Shown one piece after another: positions 1 through 11,527 of a stretch of 64,000 bases of DNA (the first letter of the stretch is position 1; every line of letters starts with the position of its first letter). This DNA comes from Chamaecyparis obtusa (Eukaryota > Streptophyta > Pinopsida > Cupressales > Cupressaceae), in contig BSBK01002931.1 in NCBI GenBank assembly GCA_027943335.1, positions 248,001-312,000 on the forward strand, in the 5' to 3' direction. A program made the translations under genes and the position numbers. The notes beneath the pieces were generated by a model. The model did no database searches. It was not told where the DNA came from and saw only the letters and a program-made list of their open reading frames with translations.

Positions 1-755
1 TCTCTACTTTTAGGGAAAACTAGTATGCCTCTTCAATATTGTTTATTCAAACCAAATTCAACACCTCTTGAATGCTTGGCCTCAACCCATTAAGCTAATG
101 ATAAAATTTCTCCTTATCAGCTTCTACATGGCCTATTCTAATGAGGATTCGATAGAAGTCCTTTGTATACTCTTGAACAGATCTTCTTGCTTGCTTCAAA
201 CCTTTCCTTTTCTTTAGTAGGTCAAGCTCATAATCAATAGGAATGAATTTTTTCTTCAATATATCCACCATCTAATCCCATCTTGTGATTTTATCCTTTC
301 CTCTTCTATTTCGCTCCAATTGAATCTCTTTCCACCAGATCTTCGCATGGCCCTTCAGTCTAGCCTTCGCAAACTTGACTCGATCAGGATCCTCGATGTC
401 TTCATACTCAAAATATTCTTATAATTCATTGATCCATTTGATCAACTCCTCTAGGTTAATATTTCTTGAAAATGTAGGAACCTCAATCTTAGGTCTTTTC
501 CCAATCTTGGAAATGGCCCAAAAAAGTCTTTCTTCCTCTTGGTTCAAAATTTTTCCTTCTCCTTCTTAATCAAAATTTCCTTCTTCTTCAGCTTCATCCT
601 CACTTTTGTCTCTAACATTAAGATTCATTCCTCTATGAATCTCTTCTTGTAATGCTCGGACTTGTCTCTGGAGTGCTCTTACCTTAGGTATCACACCACC
701 AATCTTCCACCACATTCCCTTCGTGGAGGCAATTTCACACTTTATCATTGAAACC
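1..755 (-). pseudogene. Decayed gag fragment of the left-edge chromovirus
   Basis: Minus-strand translation shows the basic/coiled N-terminal segment (QRQVRALQEEI) and an acidic stretch (EDEAEEE) that are nearly identical to the gag at 57676 of the right-hand element. The capsid-like region follows toward position 1 with recognisable words such as KIWW. Compared with the right-hand copy, the start codon is changed (ATT at the position of ATG), there is at least one 1-nt length difference near 690-730, and several in-frame stops including TAA. This copy is clearly more decayed than its relative and is not functional. Confidence 0.85.
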
Positions 756-820
756 CTAAACCATCGTCCTAGTGAAAACTACCTCACAATCAGTGATCTA
801 TCTACACACTCAATAACTCC

Positions 821-833
821 CACTCTGATACCA
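821..833 (-). other. Primer binding site, tRNA-iMet type (left-edge chromovirus)
   Basis: Minus-strand TGGTATCAGAGTG, two bases inside the LTR end. It matches the common plant initiator-Met primer site and lies at the same offset as in the 56717 element. Confidence 0.85.
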
Positions 834-835
834 CT

Positions 836-1620
836 TGATGAAGGGTGTTCCCCTTAATACCAGAAACACATAACAGAAACATAGAAACAACAACAATTTG
901 CAAGAATATAAAATGGGCTTCTTATTATCTCCACAAATGTGGAATTACAATATGCAAAGCCACATGGGCATTTTCCCTTACAATATTATGTAGGACAAAG
1001 CCTCAAATTATTACTCATATCTACCCAGAACTTCCCCAGACAACACTATGGGTCTTTCTTATATAGGCAATTTCCACCACGTGAGAAGGTTCTAGAAATT
1101 AAGCCCTTAAGGCCGACTTTCCTAAGCATTAATTTATTTTCATTTTATTTTACATAGGGTTGGCTCCAAATAATTACAAAATATGTTTTTAGGTACCCCA
1201 ACTTCCAAAGGCCATAACTTTCTAATCATAGCTCTATTTTTCTATTATAACCATTTTTCAAAAATGGTAGGACCTGATCTACAATGCCTGACTCGCGCAA
1301 GCTCTAGTCAGTTGGGGGTCGATCGCAATCTAGAGCCTCTAAAGCAATCAAAATTGAGCTCAAAGATTTCATACCCAAAAACCTCAATAACTTCACTGAT
1401 AGAGATGATATGACAATGAAAGTCAACTGGTAGGCTGATATGACTAAGATGAACCTCCACCTGTGAAATCAGAACATTTTGAGATTGTATGACCAAGTTA
1501 CTAAAAATAGAAAGTTTCCATAAATAGTAGCTCTGCACAAGATAACCCTTATTGAAAAGAAACCAGAAATATTTTTGGGTGACGCAAGATTGCTCTTACA
1601 CCAAGGATGCTCCTACATCA
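836..1620 (-). repeat. LTR of the left-edge chromovirus
   Basis: 785 bp, TG...CA on the minus strand. It aligns over its length with the 858-bp LTRs at 56717 and 62223 but is about 70 bp shorter. It starts TGATGTAGGAGCATCC and ends ...ACCCTTCATCA. Confidence 0.9.
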
Positions 1621-1681
1621 CTCGTTCATCATTTTTTTTTAGATATTCAAATTTTTATTGATAAGTAGATTTTTAAATAAG
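1621..1681. repeat. Left part of the split target site (host duplicated segment)
   Basis: This 61-bp piece (ATCATTTTTTTTTAGATATTC...AAATAAG) matches 20565-20622, the start of the second copy of the tandem duplication. Joined conceptually to 19321 it restores the collinear first copy, so the 17.6-kb element landed here. Its last five bases, ATAAG, are the target duplication repeated at 19316-19320. Confidence 0.85.
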
Positions 1682-2960
1682 TGTAATACCCCAAAAATGG
1701 GCTATAGATTCATTAACCTCCTACATCTTCAAATCGAATGAAATCAACATCAAAGTCCTAACCTAAGGCACATCTGCACATCATCGAATCCTAATTGATT
1801 TTATCCTAAATTCTGCATGACGGAATATTCCTAGCAATATTCCTATGTATCCTAATTATCTCTGATTTAATAATTATTTGGCGATAAATCCTATTTATCC
1901 TAAAGTTTGATTAATTGAATATTCTAAATATTTAATTAATTAGATTTAATACTGTCACTTAATTATTTAATTGAATTTAATTAAATTATTCCTAAATTGT
2001 ATTATTTAATTTTGACAATAAATCTAAAATCTTATGACTAATTGATTAAATTCCTATTTAATTAATTAAATTTAATGATATAGTTTTAGAATAAAAGTTT
2101 GATTTAATAATTGATTAACCCATAAATCAATTATTTTTAATTCAAAAATCAGTTAAGTTGAGGATAAATCACTTTATTTATTTAATTAATTCATAATTAA
2201 TTGTGCACATTCAAAGAGCAGTTAAACTCAAAATCAGGAAATCAATACAAGTTGTTAACTTTTGGAAACTCAACATTCTATTTTGAGTTCAAAGCTGATC
2301 TAAACTTCTGATTTGAGTTAAAAAGTTGTTCTTGCATGCTTTTGCATGGTTTTGTGACTTCATTATCTCTAATTTCCTGATAACTCAAAACTCAACCTGA
2401 GTGAACAAGAGTGATTTATGGCTTTTCTCTTGCATCCTCAAAGCCCTAGATTTCTATAAAATCAAAGCTCGGCTCTTCATAATTATGACATTCAAATTTG
2501 CACAATTACTCTAGCGAATTGGCAATTGAAGGATTGAGCACTTGCATAGGCGATTTGTGAGATCTTTCATAGTTGATCATTTAGCTTTTACATAGTTTCA
2601 TATCATAGTTTCATACTCATTAATAACATTTTTAGATTAAATCGACATTCAAATTCTATTTCATTCATATAGCTTAGCTTCATACAGATTTTCATTCATA
2701 TTATTGCATAGAAAATACCAAAAATATAGCTTAATCTGCATTCATAGTCTTTCATATTTTACATTTAAATCCTTCATTTAGGTGTTTCATTGTCACTGGT
2801 CTCAGTCTGATCTAAGAGTATCATACTTGCACCTCCTAGAAGGCAGTAAATTGCTTGGTTAGTTTAGTTTCCATTTCATTGCACGATTTAGCTTTTTGCT
2901 AACCTCTAATGTTTTACTGAAGTGTTGTGTTTACAGCTAGGTACAAAATTCACACACACA
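1682..2960 (+). repeat. 5' LTR of the giant Tat element
   Basis: 1279 bp, very AT-rich, TG...CA ends. It pairs with 18041-19315 and differs by a few percent plus small indels: the left copy has an extra ATTAGATTTAATA segment, the right copy an extra AGTCAATTGTCA. Confidence 0.95.
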
Positions 2961-2964
2961 TTTC

Positions 2965-2983
2965 TGGTGCCCAACATGGGGCC
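2965..2983 (+). other. Primer binding site resembling tRNA-Lys
   Basis: TGGTGCCCAACATGGGGCC starts four bases after the LTR. It matches the complement of a tRNA-Lys 3' end except at two places, each of which would be a CpG in the intact site and here is TG or CA. That is the expected result of 5-methylcytosine deamination. Confidence 0.75.
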
Positions 2984-5273
2984 CTTAAATGGGTTTCCAT
3001 CACATTTCTATCAATTTCTATTAATTTCTTATCAATTTCTAGTTAAAACTGTGATTTTATTTTCTGTCCATACATTTTTTTGTACGACTTTTGTCAGAAA
3101 GTCATTTCAAGAGGTACCCACTATCATACAATAGATTCAAATTTCAAGGCTCGTATCAGAGAGTACACACTATCATTTGGAAGCTTGATTATCGTATGAG
3201 AAGACACCCACAGTTGTATGAGTTTCCAGTCTGTCATCTGGGAGGTGACCCACTCTTGTATGAGTTTTGACTCCAGAATTCAATTGTCATTTCAATATTT
3301 TTGGAAGTTTTTCAGAATTGATTTTCAGATTTGGACTAACAACTAACCCTAACAATTGAAATCTTTTGTTTTTTACTGATACTTGTTGAATCTAATTGGA
3401 AAAAGCGCAACTAAATTGCTAAAATAGGTAAATATCTACTGAGCACGTTGCGAGGAATTCAGGTATTCTTCTCAAGTTGATAACATTTTGATTTGGATTA
3501 AAATGAACTCTCACATGTTAGGCTTGTGCAATTTTCTTGCTTTCATATCACAGACTTCATTTTGGGCTATAAAATGAACATAGATTTTCTTTCTGCATAC
3601 CTGTTACACATAGTAAATAGGCCCTATGAACACTATTTGTGGATGATGTTAGGAGAGTGGGCTTCTTCTGCTTGTTCATGCATGCGAAGCTCTTCTTGAC
3701 GATGGATACCCTTGTAGGTAGGGAGGTTACTGAGAGAGTCTCACGTTCTACTAGATTCATGTGTCTTCAAATTTTGATCGATACATTCTCTCTCTGGAGG
3801 GGTTGATAGATCATAAGCGGTTGATGTCATAGATCTTTGTGAGATAATCTTGGTCTTAGTGTGTCGTATTAATCTATCTGCTTTTGGTTAAAAGTGAAAA
3901 GGCTAGAGGACTATGCTCTACTCCCTTTTTGGGTAGTATCAAAAACTTAGATCCTCGAATCTAGAACCAATCTCCATGTGGTATCTTTTGTGAGTCACCT
4001 TTAGAGAGGGTTAATCATAGTGGACATTCCCTTAATTGGGTCAACCATGTGGATGAAACCTCAAGTTGTAATAGCCATTTTCACCGTGGTAGCAGCGGCC
4101 GCTATATAAATATCCTTGTGGAGGAAATCTTCACAGGTGTGGTCTCTTGTTGGGTTGTCAGATCTCCCTAGTAGCTCCTAATTGATTAATTTCTTAGACT
4201 GTGTCAAAACCCCGGTGCACCTGGATTGGAGTTCGCCCTCTTGAGATCATAAAATTTGCAGAGTCAAACCATTACTACAAACCCTAGTGAGGCCAAATTT
4301 TCATTTTTCTAGGAATATGTGCGTTATTGAAAAAATTTTTGGAACATACACAATTAGCACTCCTAGGGAGTAGTACATTTAGTCACTTGATTGTTCATGC
4401 ATAGGGTTGCTTTGTCCCATATTCATTATTTTGAGATGTTCTTGGAATCACTTGCTTGTTGTTTTGTGTGCTTGTTTATCTATTTGGCTACCGAAAATGA
4501 ACAATCTCAAAATAATCTTCAAACCTGGACAGAGAAATTTGTGAACAAATCTGAAATTGAAAACCAAAAATTTGCAAAATCTGAAGTAAAAATCCTTTCT
4601 GGAGTCAAAAGTCATCCCATCAGGTTAGAAAGTCGTACAAGTTTTGACAATTATCATTTCAGAACCCCTGTATTATCATATGATAGCTTATATAGTTTCA
4701 TACGAGGTTTGCCACCAGTTAAAAACAAAAGTCAAAAATCCTGTTATCAATTCTTGTGCAAGTTTTGCAACTGTCATACGAGTTTTTCAATTGTCGTTTC
4801 ATAGCATACCCACTATCATACGATCCTGCAAAAAGTCATTTGAGAAAAATTGCTAGAAAGTGGTCAGAATTGTCAGAAACTCAGTTTTTACAACCTATTT
4901 CCAAAATCTGTTGGACAAATCACTGTGTTAGGAAAAGAGTAGAAACTAGAAAAAATTCATTCATTTTCCTCAAGAGGGCCTTTGAGTCTGATTTTTCCTT
5001 CTGATTTATCGATTTGAGTCTTTTTCATCTTGTGTCAAAACCTTGTCAAAATTATCTTCAAAGTGAATTGTTTAACCAAACAGCTAAGTGTTGTGAGCTC
5101 ATGCCCGCCATCTATTGGGCATCTACCCACACTACTATGGCACAATATCCTTCATTTATGTCTGATCTAATCTTTAATCACTTCAATCTTGACAAGGTTG
5201 CGTCATTCGATCTTCTTGAATCAATTCATTCTTCAGTTGTCTTCATCTCATTCTTTTGCTTCACCCAAGGTTA
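2984..5273 (+). other. Long untranslated leader of the giant Tat element
   Basis: About 2.3 kb between primer site and gag with no convincing coding region. Short open frames here (for example 4391-4804 and 5014-5274) show no domain and are not conserved with anything else in the window. The stretch contains two clusters (about 3110-3270 and 4600-4850) of a degenerate 10-mer close to TCATACGAG or its complement. Confidence 0.6.
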
Positions 5274-7256
5274 ATGGTGGAAACTAGAGCTTCGTCACAC
5301 AAGAAATCTGGAGAAGCACTTAGCACCGCACCTTTGACTATTTACAAGGGTCCCGCTCTTGAGAAACTCTACAATTTTGGTCTTTATGAAGATGATGGTC
5401 TTGCCAATTTTTGATTGAAAACTGGTTACATACCCCCTCTATCAACTCATGGAGGTAATCAACAGACCCCTCCTCAATCTAATCCAGGGAGCCCTAAAAT
5501 TCCTAACATGTCTCATGGAAGGACACATCATGGGTCTCAAGGACACCAATCTCAACATGGTGTGGATCAAGAACCTACACCTTCTGAAATTGCTCAATAT
5601 CAAAATGATGATAACTTCAAAAGGATGATGAAGCATTTCTTGAAAGAAGATAGAGAAGCATACTTTCTAGAGTTAGGTCATCAAGGAGCTAAAATTCCTC
5701 CAAACTTTAATGTGGAAGATATTATTACACATGAGGAAGAAACTCCTATCATGGCTATGATGAAACAGATACATGCCATGCAATTCAAACTTAATAAACT
5801 TGTAAAGGAACCTAAGGAGTTCTCCATGGAAGCTCTATGTCCTTTTCCATTTGATAAAGACTTGTACATGCCGCCATTTCGTAAAAGAGTGGAGATGCCT
5901 AAATATGATAATTATGATGGAAACTTAGATCCTCAAGATCATGTCAGAGAATTTTGTACTCAATCCATGGAGTTCATGCATAAACCAACCTACTTAATGT
6001 GTCTCTTCCCTCGATCTCTGGGAGGAGCAACCCTTCATTGGTTCTCTAGAATGCCTCCTACTATCAAAACTTTTGAGGAGTTAATCAAACTATTCTATCA
6101 ACAATACTCCTACAATATTCAACATCCGGTCACCATGATTGACATCTACAATCTGAAACAATATCTAGGAGAACCATTCCTGACATTTCTCAAGAGATGG
6201 AGGAAGAAATTTTCTCTATATGCTAGACCCATTCCAGAAACTGAGAAACCAAAAATCTTCATCAACAATCTTGTTCAAGAAATCAACTACCCTTTACAAA
6301 TGCAAAATCATACATCTTTTGACAAGATGGTAGATAATGTGATCAAAATTGAGAAAGTACTTGTGAAAAAAGTAGACATCACACTACAAAAAGACAAGTA
6401 TGAATCTGGATCTAGTTCTAAGGACAAGAACAAAAATTGGAACAAGAATAAAGGCATTCTCACAAATGGTGTTGTTGATAATATCCATACCCCATCTAGG
6501 GCACCTACTTTCAATCTCACTGTTGGTACCCAAGCCATCAAAGCTTCCAAAGCTAAAGCAACAGAGTCCAACAAAAAGTCATCCGATTACAAACCTTGGG
6601 CTACAAATCCTAATTGTAAATTCACTCCTCTTGGAGAATCCTTGGAATCTACCATGAAAACTCTATTGGCAAACAAAATCATCTACTTTCCTAAGATGAA
6701 AGTATTTGATCCTGAACCTAAACTGAAATGGTGGAGAGATAATGATTTCTGTGAATTCCATCGCAATAAATGTCATAAGACTAATAACTACGTTCACTTG
6801 AAGCACATCATACAAGACAAAATTGATAATGGAGAAATCATGATTGATAATCATAAGAGCAATAATGATCATACAAAATTCATGGAACCATTTCCTAAAC
6901 ATGGTAAAGAAGATCCTTCTTCTCAACCTAATATGGGTGCTAAAGTCAATTATGCCTACTCTGGAAACAATGTTGTTATCAATATGGTTGAACCATGTCT
7001 ATTTGAATGTTGCAATGTCATCACATTTGTGAGAAAAGATAGAGAAAATCAATCAGCTAATACAATTACTTGATCAAAAGCTCAGGCACATCTACAAGGA
7101 CAAATACCAAATTCATCACCTATCCCTAAGGTGCCTTTCAATCTTTCATCTACTTCTAAACAAAAGGCTACATCTAAACCTTGAAATCCTAAAGACACAA
7201 GGCCTACTTCATACAGTATTATTCAACAACTCCAGCACACAAATGCTAAAATCTCC
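5274..7256 (+). pseudogene. gag region (Retrotrans_gag) of the giant Tat element
   Basis: The capsid-type domain runs from about 5870 to 6360: a PFRKRVEMPKYDNYDG entry motif, then LHWFSRMPPTIKTFEELIKLF and a LKRWRKKFS segment typical of Ty3/gypsy gag in Tat elements. After a Lys/Ser-rich stretch, a C-x2-H-type segment (CEFHRNKCHKTNNYVHLK, about 6750-6800) sits where other Tat gags carry a CxxH...C zinc-binding motif; here the His/Cys spacing is eroded. Premature TGAs lie at 5412, 7071 and 7182. Confidence 0.85.
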
Positions 7257-8042
7257 ATGTTTGAGTTGCTTCGGATATCTCCAACTCATAGAGCCATTCT
7301 AGACAAAGCTTTTCTCAAATCCAATGTTCCTGATAACCTTGATTTAGATAGATTCCAGACTATGGTTGGTCATCTTACATCTCCACAGTATATTTCCTTT
7401 TCAGAGGAAGATGATAACTTCTTGACTCATCCGCATAACCAACTCTTGCATATTGAAGTCTTGATCCAAAACCATCATGTCAAATGTGTGTTGATAGATG
7501 GGGGTGCTGGTCTAAACATTTTTTCTTTCAACTTGATTACACAATTGGGATTTTCAAAAATGGCCATTGATACTAGGAAGAAGATAACTATCAAAGCATA
7601 TGATGAGAAAGAAAGATCTTCTAAGGGAACTATTGTCTTACCTATCAGAGTAGGTCCTATCATCAGAGATACTATATGTCAAGTTCTTGATCTACCTTTG
7701 GCTTACAACATCCTTCTAGGGAGACCTTGGATACATTAGATGAAAGCTATTCCCTCTACATACCATCAGTGTTTGAAATTTCCTTATGAAGGAGTAGAGG
7801 TGACAATTCCAGTTGATCTGTATACAACTTGCAAGACCTTGAAAGAGAGTATTGATAAACTTGTTCCCAATAATAGAGAATCTTCCACTAAGCAAACAGA
7901 TGTAGCATCCACATCCAAGATGGAAGACATTTCTAAAGAGGTTAAGATCAAAGACAATGGTATGGGAGAATATACTACAGAGCCAGTCTTATCTTTGACA
8001 TCTCTCTCTATCTCTCCTAAGTCCTATGGACTAACTCTAAAA
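7257..8042 (+). pseudogene. Aspartic protease domain of the giant Tat element
   Basis: Begins with the conserved Tat pre-protease segment (FELLRISPTHRAILDKAF). The active-site triad is degenerate: VLIDGGAGLNIF at about 7490-7525 reads D-G-G instead of D-S/T-G. The downstream ILLGRPWIH block at 7710-7736 is intact and is interrupted directly after by TAG 7737. It would process the gag-pol polyprotein. Frame is shared with gag. Confidence 0.85.
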
Positions 8043-8204
8043 TAGTCTAAAAAGGAGTCTAAAGAACCTCTTGAAGCATATAAAGGAAATTTTGTTGCAG
8101 AACAAGTATCTAAATAGGAGTTTGAAGAAGATGAAGTTGTGCTCTCATGGCTATACAAAGATGAACGTAAATCTGAAGGGGTTAAAAAATGTGATTCTAA
8201 AATA

Positions 8205-8330
8205 CTGAATATCCCTTCTAAGTCATATGGCCTTGGGGATAAATTGATCACAAAAATGGGATATAAAGGAAAAGGACCTCTAGGGCTACAAGGTAAAGGT
8301 CTTATGTCACCTCTTGATCATCGTGGCTGA
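8205..8330 (+). pseudogene. G-patch-like segment between protease and RT
   Basis: The peptide at about 8206-8327 reads SYGLGDKLITKMGYKGKG then PLGLQGKGLMSPLDHRG. This glycine pattern (G-x2-L-x2-KMG-[YF]-KG-x-GLG...G) is the hallmark of G-patch domains, which bind RNA or DEAH helicases. It lies in frame in the linker between protease and RT and is ended by TGA 8328. A related segment occurs at 44395-44500 in the non-autonomous element. Assignment is by motif only. Confidence 0.65.
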
Positions 8331-9482
8331 GAAAACAAGAATACAACAGGTCTAGGATACAAGAAGAAGCCTTTTTGTCTTAGCAAGAACTCCCCACATG
8401 TCTTAGAATAGGTTGAGCCTTCCACAACAAATCAACTAAAGGGAGAAACAATAGAACAATATGATAGTGATGATTCAAGCACCACTGAAGATCTCATTCC
8501 CTATGAGCATTTTCCTAATGAAATAAAAGACCTCCTTGAAGCTGAAGATGATCCAGTAAAAATAATTAATGTAGTAGAGACACAAGAACCTACTATAGAG
8601 CAAGAGATAGTTGCACCACAAGAACCAACTAATCTTGAAGACAATCAAATAGACAAAGAGGAAGGTGGTAGTTATTCTGAGATAGATTCTCATGAGTATG
8701 AATTCAAATCAGAATTTGAGGGTAACCCAACTTGGGGTATTCATCCTAATTTTACTCATGTTCTTAGATTTCCTAGAGGCATAGATGAACAAACAGAAGA
8801 TGAGTCAAATGACTATGAATGGGGAGCCATTCCAGAAGAATATGAGCTTATTATAAAGAAACATGTTGATGTTATTCACCAATATGCACCTAAACCCAAC
8901 GTATGTCTATAGCAAAATGATGAACTTATCGAGTCTGATCCACCAACGGCTAAAGTCGATTTCCTTGATGAAATTGAGCCTATTCATGAATTGAATGTCT
9001 TAAGTTGTAATATTACCTTTGAACTCAAGCATCAGGTTAGGACCAATGATAACAGATCCATATCCATAAACACTCTTTCCCAATCTTTCACCACTTTGAC
9101 TATCCAACGCTCTAACCTTCTTGACCTAAGATCCACAAACTTGAACCAAGGTATTTATACCTTTCCCAATGACTATACCCTTGCTTGCTACCTCAATATA
9201 GTTGAGCCTATGAGGACTTCCATTAGTGAACTGAGTTTTAGCATGACGAAGTTGGACATCAAGTATCTTAGTTAGAAAAATAAGAATAAGAATAAAAAGA
9301 AAAGGAGTTCTGAGGGTGAAAACCACTTTGTGGCAGTCTCAAAATCTACAAAAGTAAAAATAAAAGACGTATCCAAAGGTGAAAACCTCTCTAAGGTGCC
9401 TAAGTCTGAGATATTTGATGTCCTTTCAAGTCATTTATAGGATAGATCTCCAGTTCTAATTGAGCCCACTCAATCTATCAAC
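8331..9482 (+). pseudogene. Acidic linker between G-patch-like segment and RT
   Basis: In frame with pol, rich in Glu/Asp (for example 8420-8880) and then Ser/Thr, with no recognised domain. Stops at 8409, 8910, 9273 and 9438 are all TAG. Long, poorly conserved linkers at this place are common in Tat elements. A possible RNA-level processing event cannot be judged from sequence. Confidence 0.6.
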
Positions 9483-10465
9483 TTGGGAACAATAGAGGAA
9501 CCACATTTGATCCATGTAGCACAATCTTTATCAGAAGAAGAAAAGAAAAAAATTACAACATTCCTAATAGAGAAGAAGATCAACTTTGCATGGAAATATT
9601 TAGATATGCTAGGATTGGATCCTGATCTTATAATGCACCATTTATCTATAGCTCCAAACGTTAAACCTGTTAAGCAAAAATTAAGAAAGATGAATCCACA
9701 TGTTGCACTCTTGGTAAAAGATGAATTAGAGAAGCTCCTAAAAGCTGGATTTATTCGAGTTATTGATTATGTAGAATGGATCTCTAATATTGTACCTATT
9801 TCAAAACTAGACAAATCAATAAGAGTATGCACAAATTTTAGAGATGTAAACAAGGCATGCCCTAAGGATGATTTTCCATTACCTAACATTGATATGATAG
9901 TGGGCATGACTGCGAGATTTGAGATGTATTCTTTAATGGATGGTTTTTCTAGATATAATCAAATAAAAATTGCTCCAGAAGATCAAGAGAAAACTAATTT
10001 CACATGTGCATGGGGTACCTTCTACTGGAATGTCATGCCATTTGGGCTTAAGAATGCTAGTGCTACATATCAGAGAGCTATGACATCTATTTTCCATGAC
10101 ATGATGCATCGAACTATGGAGGATTATGTTGATGATACTTTAGCCAAATCTATGATTAGAGATGAACATCTAAATGACTTGAGAAAGATATTAGATAGAA
10201 TGGAAAGATTTAGTCTTAGACTAAATTCAAAGAAGTGTGCTTTGGTGTCACTTCTGGAAAGCTCTTAGGATATATAGTTTCAAAGAAGGGCATTGAAGTT
10301 GATCCGACTAAAGTTAAAGCTATCATGGAGATGCAACCTCCCAAGAACATCAGTCAAATGAGAACATTGCAAGGGAGAGTTCAATCTATCAGATGCTTCA
10401 TATCTCAATTAGCGGACATATCACAACCTTTTACAAAGAAATTACATAAAGGTGTGACCTTTTCA
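9483..10465 (+). pseudogene. Reverse transcriptase domain of the giant Tat element
   Basis: Contains the Tat-type pre-RT motif (FAWKYLDMLGLDP), the LRKMNP entry, FRDVNKACPKDDFPLPNID, MPFGLKNASATYQRAM and the catalytic YVDD near 10124-10135. The frame changes near 10238 inside LNSKKCA..., consistent with loss of one base from a T run. The thumb/connection follows in the second frame (GYIVSKKGIEVDPTKVKAI). Residues of the catalytic motif are intact although the gene is not. Confidence 0.9.
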
Positions 10466-10468
10466 TAG

Positions 10469-10985
10469 AGTGAGGAATGTGAAAAGAATTTTAATCATAT
10501 CAAGAAATATCTATCAAATACTCCTATCTTGATGCCTCCTATTCAAGGGAAGCCTTTGATATTAAATGTCTCCTCTACAGATACATCACTGGGGGAATTT
10601 CTTGCACAACATGATGAGAACAAGAAAGAAAGAGCTATATACTATATCAGTAGAACATTGGTGGCATATGAAAAGAACTATTCTATGATTGAAAAGGCTT
10701 GTCTAGCTATGATTTTTGCATCACAGAAATTGAGACATTATATGTTGGCTCATACCATGCATCTGGTAGCTAAGATTGATCCACTAAAGTACCTACTAAG
10801 CAAAGTTGCCCTCACAGGTAGATTAGCCAAATGGGTCATGCTCTTAAGTGAATTTGACATTGAATATGTTGAAAGAAAAGTTATTAAAGGCCAAGTTATT
10901 GCTAATCAATTAGGAGATGCACCTTTGTTTGATGACACACCAATGCAAATGGAATTTCCAGATTCCTCTATTATGAATCTTTCTT
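10469..10985 (+). pseudogene. Ribonuclease H domain (first, gypsy type)
   Basis: Reads PLILNVSSTDTSLGEFLAQH through IYYISRTLVAYEKNYSMIEK and LRHYMLAHTMHLVAKIDPLKYLL, which is the standard gypsy RNase H. The first catalytic Asp of the usual [YL]-x-[AS]-x-[DS] motif looks degenerate (SSTD). Upstream TAG 10466 replaces a conserved Trp position. Confidence 0.85.
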
Positions 10986-11377
10986 CTAGAGAATGGCAAT
11001 TGTTCTTTGATGGCTCCTATACATAGAATGGATCTAGAGCAGGTATCTTGTTTATCACTCCTCAAGGATACTCCATTCCTAAGGCATTTAGAATTAAATT
11101 TCCTTGTACAAATAATACTGCTAAATATGAAACCCTTTTGAATGGTATGAAAATAGCGATTGAGTGGAGGGTAACAGAATTACACATTCATAGAGACTCA
11201 CAACTTGTAATCCATCAAGTCAATGATGTGTATCAAATGAAGGATGAAAAGCTCATTCCATACAAAAGAATGGTAGATAATCTAAAGAAATATTTCATAT
11301 CTATCACATTTGAGAAAATACCTAGAATAGAGAATAAGGTTGCCGATGCAATGGAAACATTATCTACTTTATTACAA
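10986..11377 (+). pseudogene. Second, archaeal-type RNase H (aRNH) domain
   Basis: WQLFFDGSYT at about 10994-11023 gives the first catalytic Asp. TAG 11024 follows. Then come a TNNTAKYETLLNGMKIAI block (Glu) and HIHRDSQLVIHQVND (Asp), ending in IPRIENKVADAMETLS. This duplicated archaeal-type RNase H is known from the Tat lineage of plant Ty3/gypsy elements and distinguishes it from chromoviruses and Athila. Confidence 0.85.
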
Positions 11378-11527
11378 TAGCCTGAACATGAGCTATGCTA
11401 CGAGTTCCTAGTGGAAGCACTATCTTATCCTGCATATGACTCCGCTGAAACCCACATGATTTGCAATGTTGTAGGTCATGATTCATCCCATTATAAAAAC
11501 CTATTCTCCTATCTCAAAGACCAAATC

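Larger units (their letters stand above)
1..1620 (-). mobile_element. Truncated minus-strand chromovirus (Ty3/gypsy), gag plus 5' LTR
   Basis: Read on the minus strand this is the start of an LTR retrotransposon: LTR (1620 to 836), a tRNA-iMet primer site, then gag running off the left edge. The LTR and gag match the complete element at 56717-63080, so both belong to one family, in opposite orientations. The LTR begins TGATGTAGGAGC and ends just before the primer site. The rest of the element lies outside the window, so its target duplication cannot be checked. The flank at 1621 continues into the host segment that was later split by the giant Tat element. Confidence 0.9.

Noticed and set aside
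3557..5274. Possible genes in the leader of the giant element
   Set aside because: Short frames without domains or similarity to one another; the region lies between primer site and gag start.
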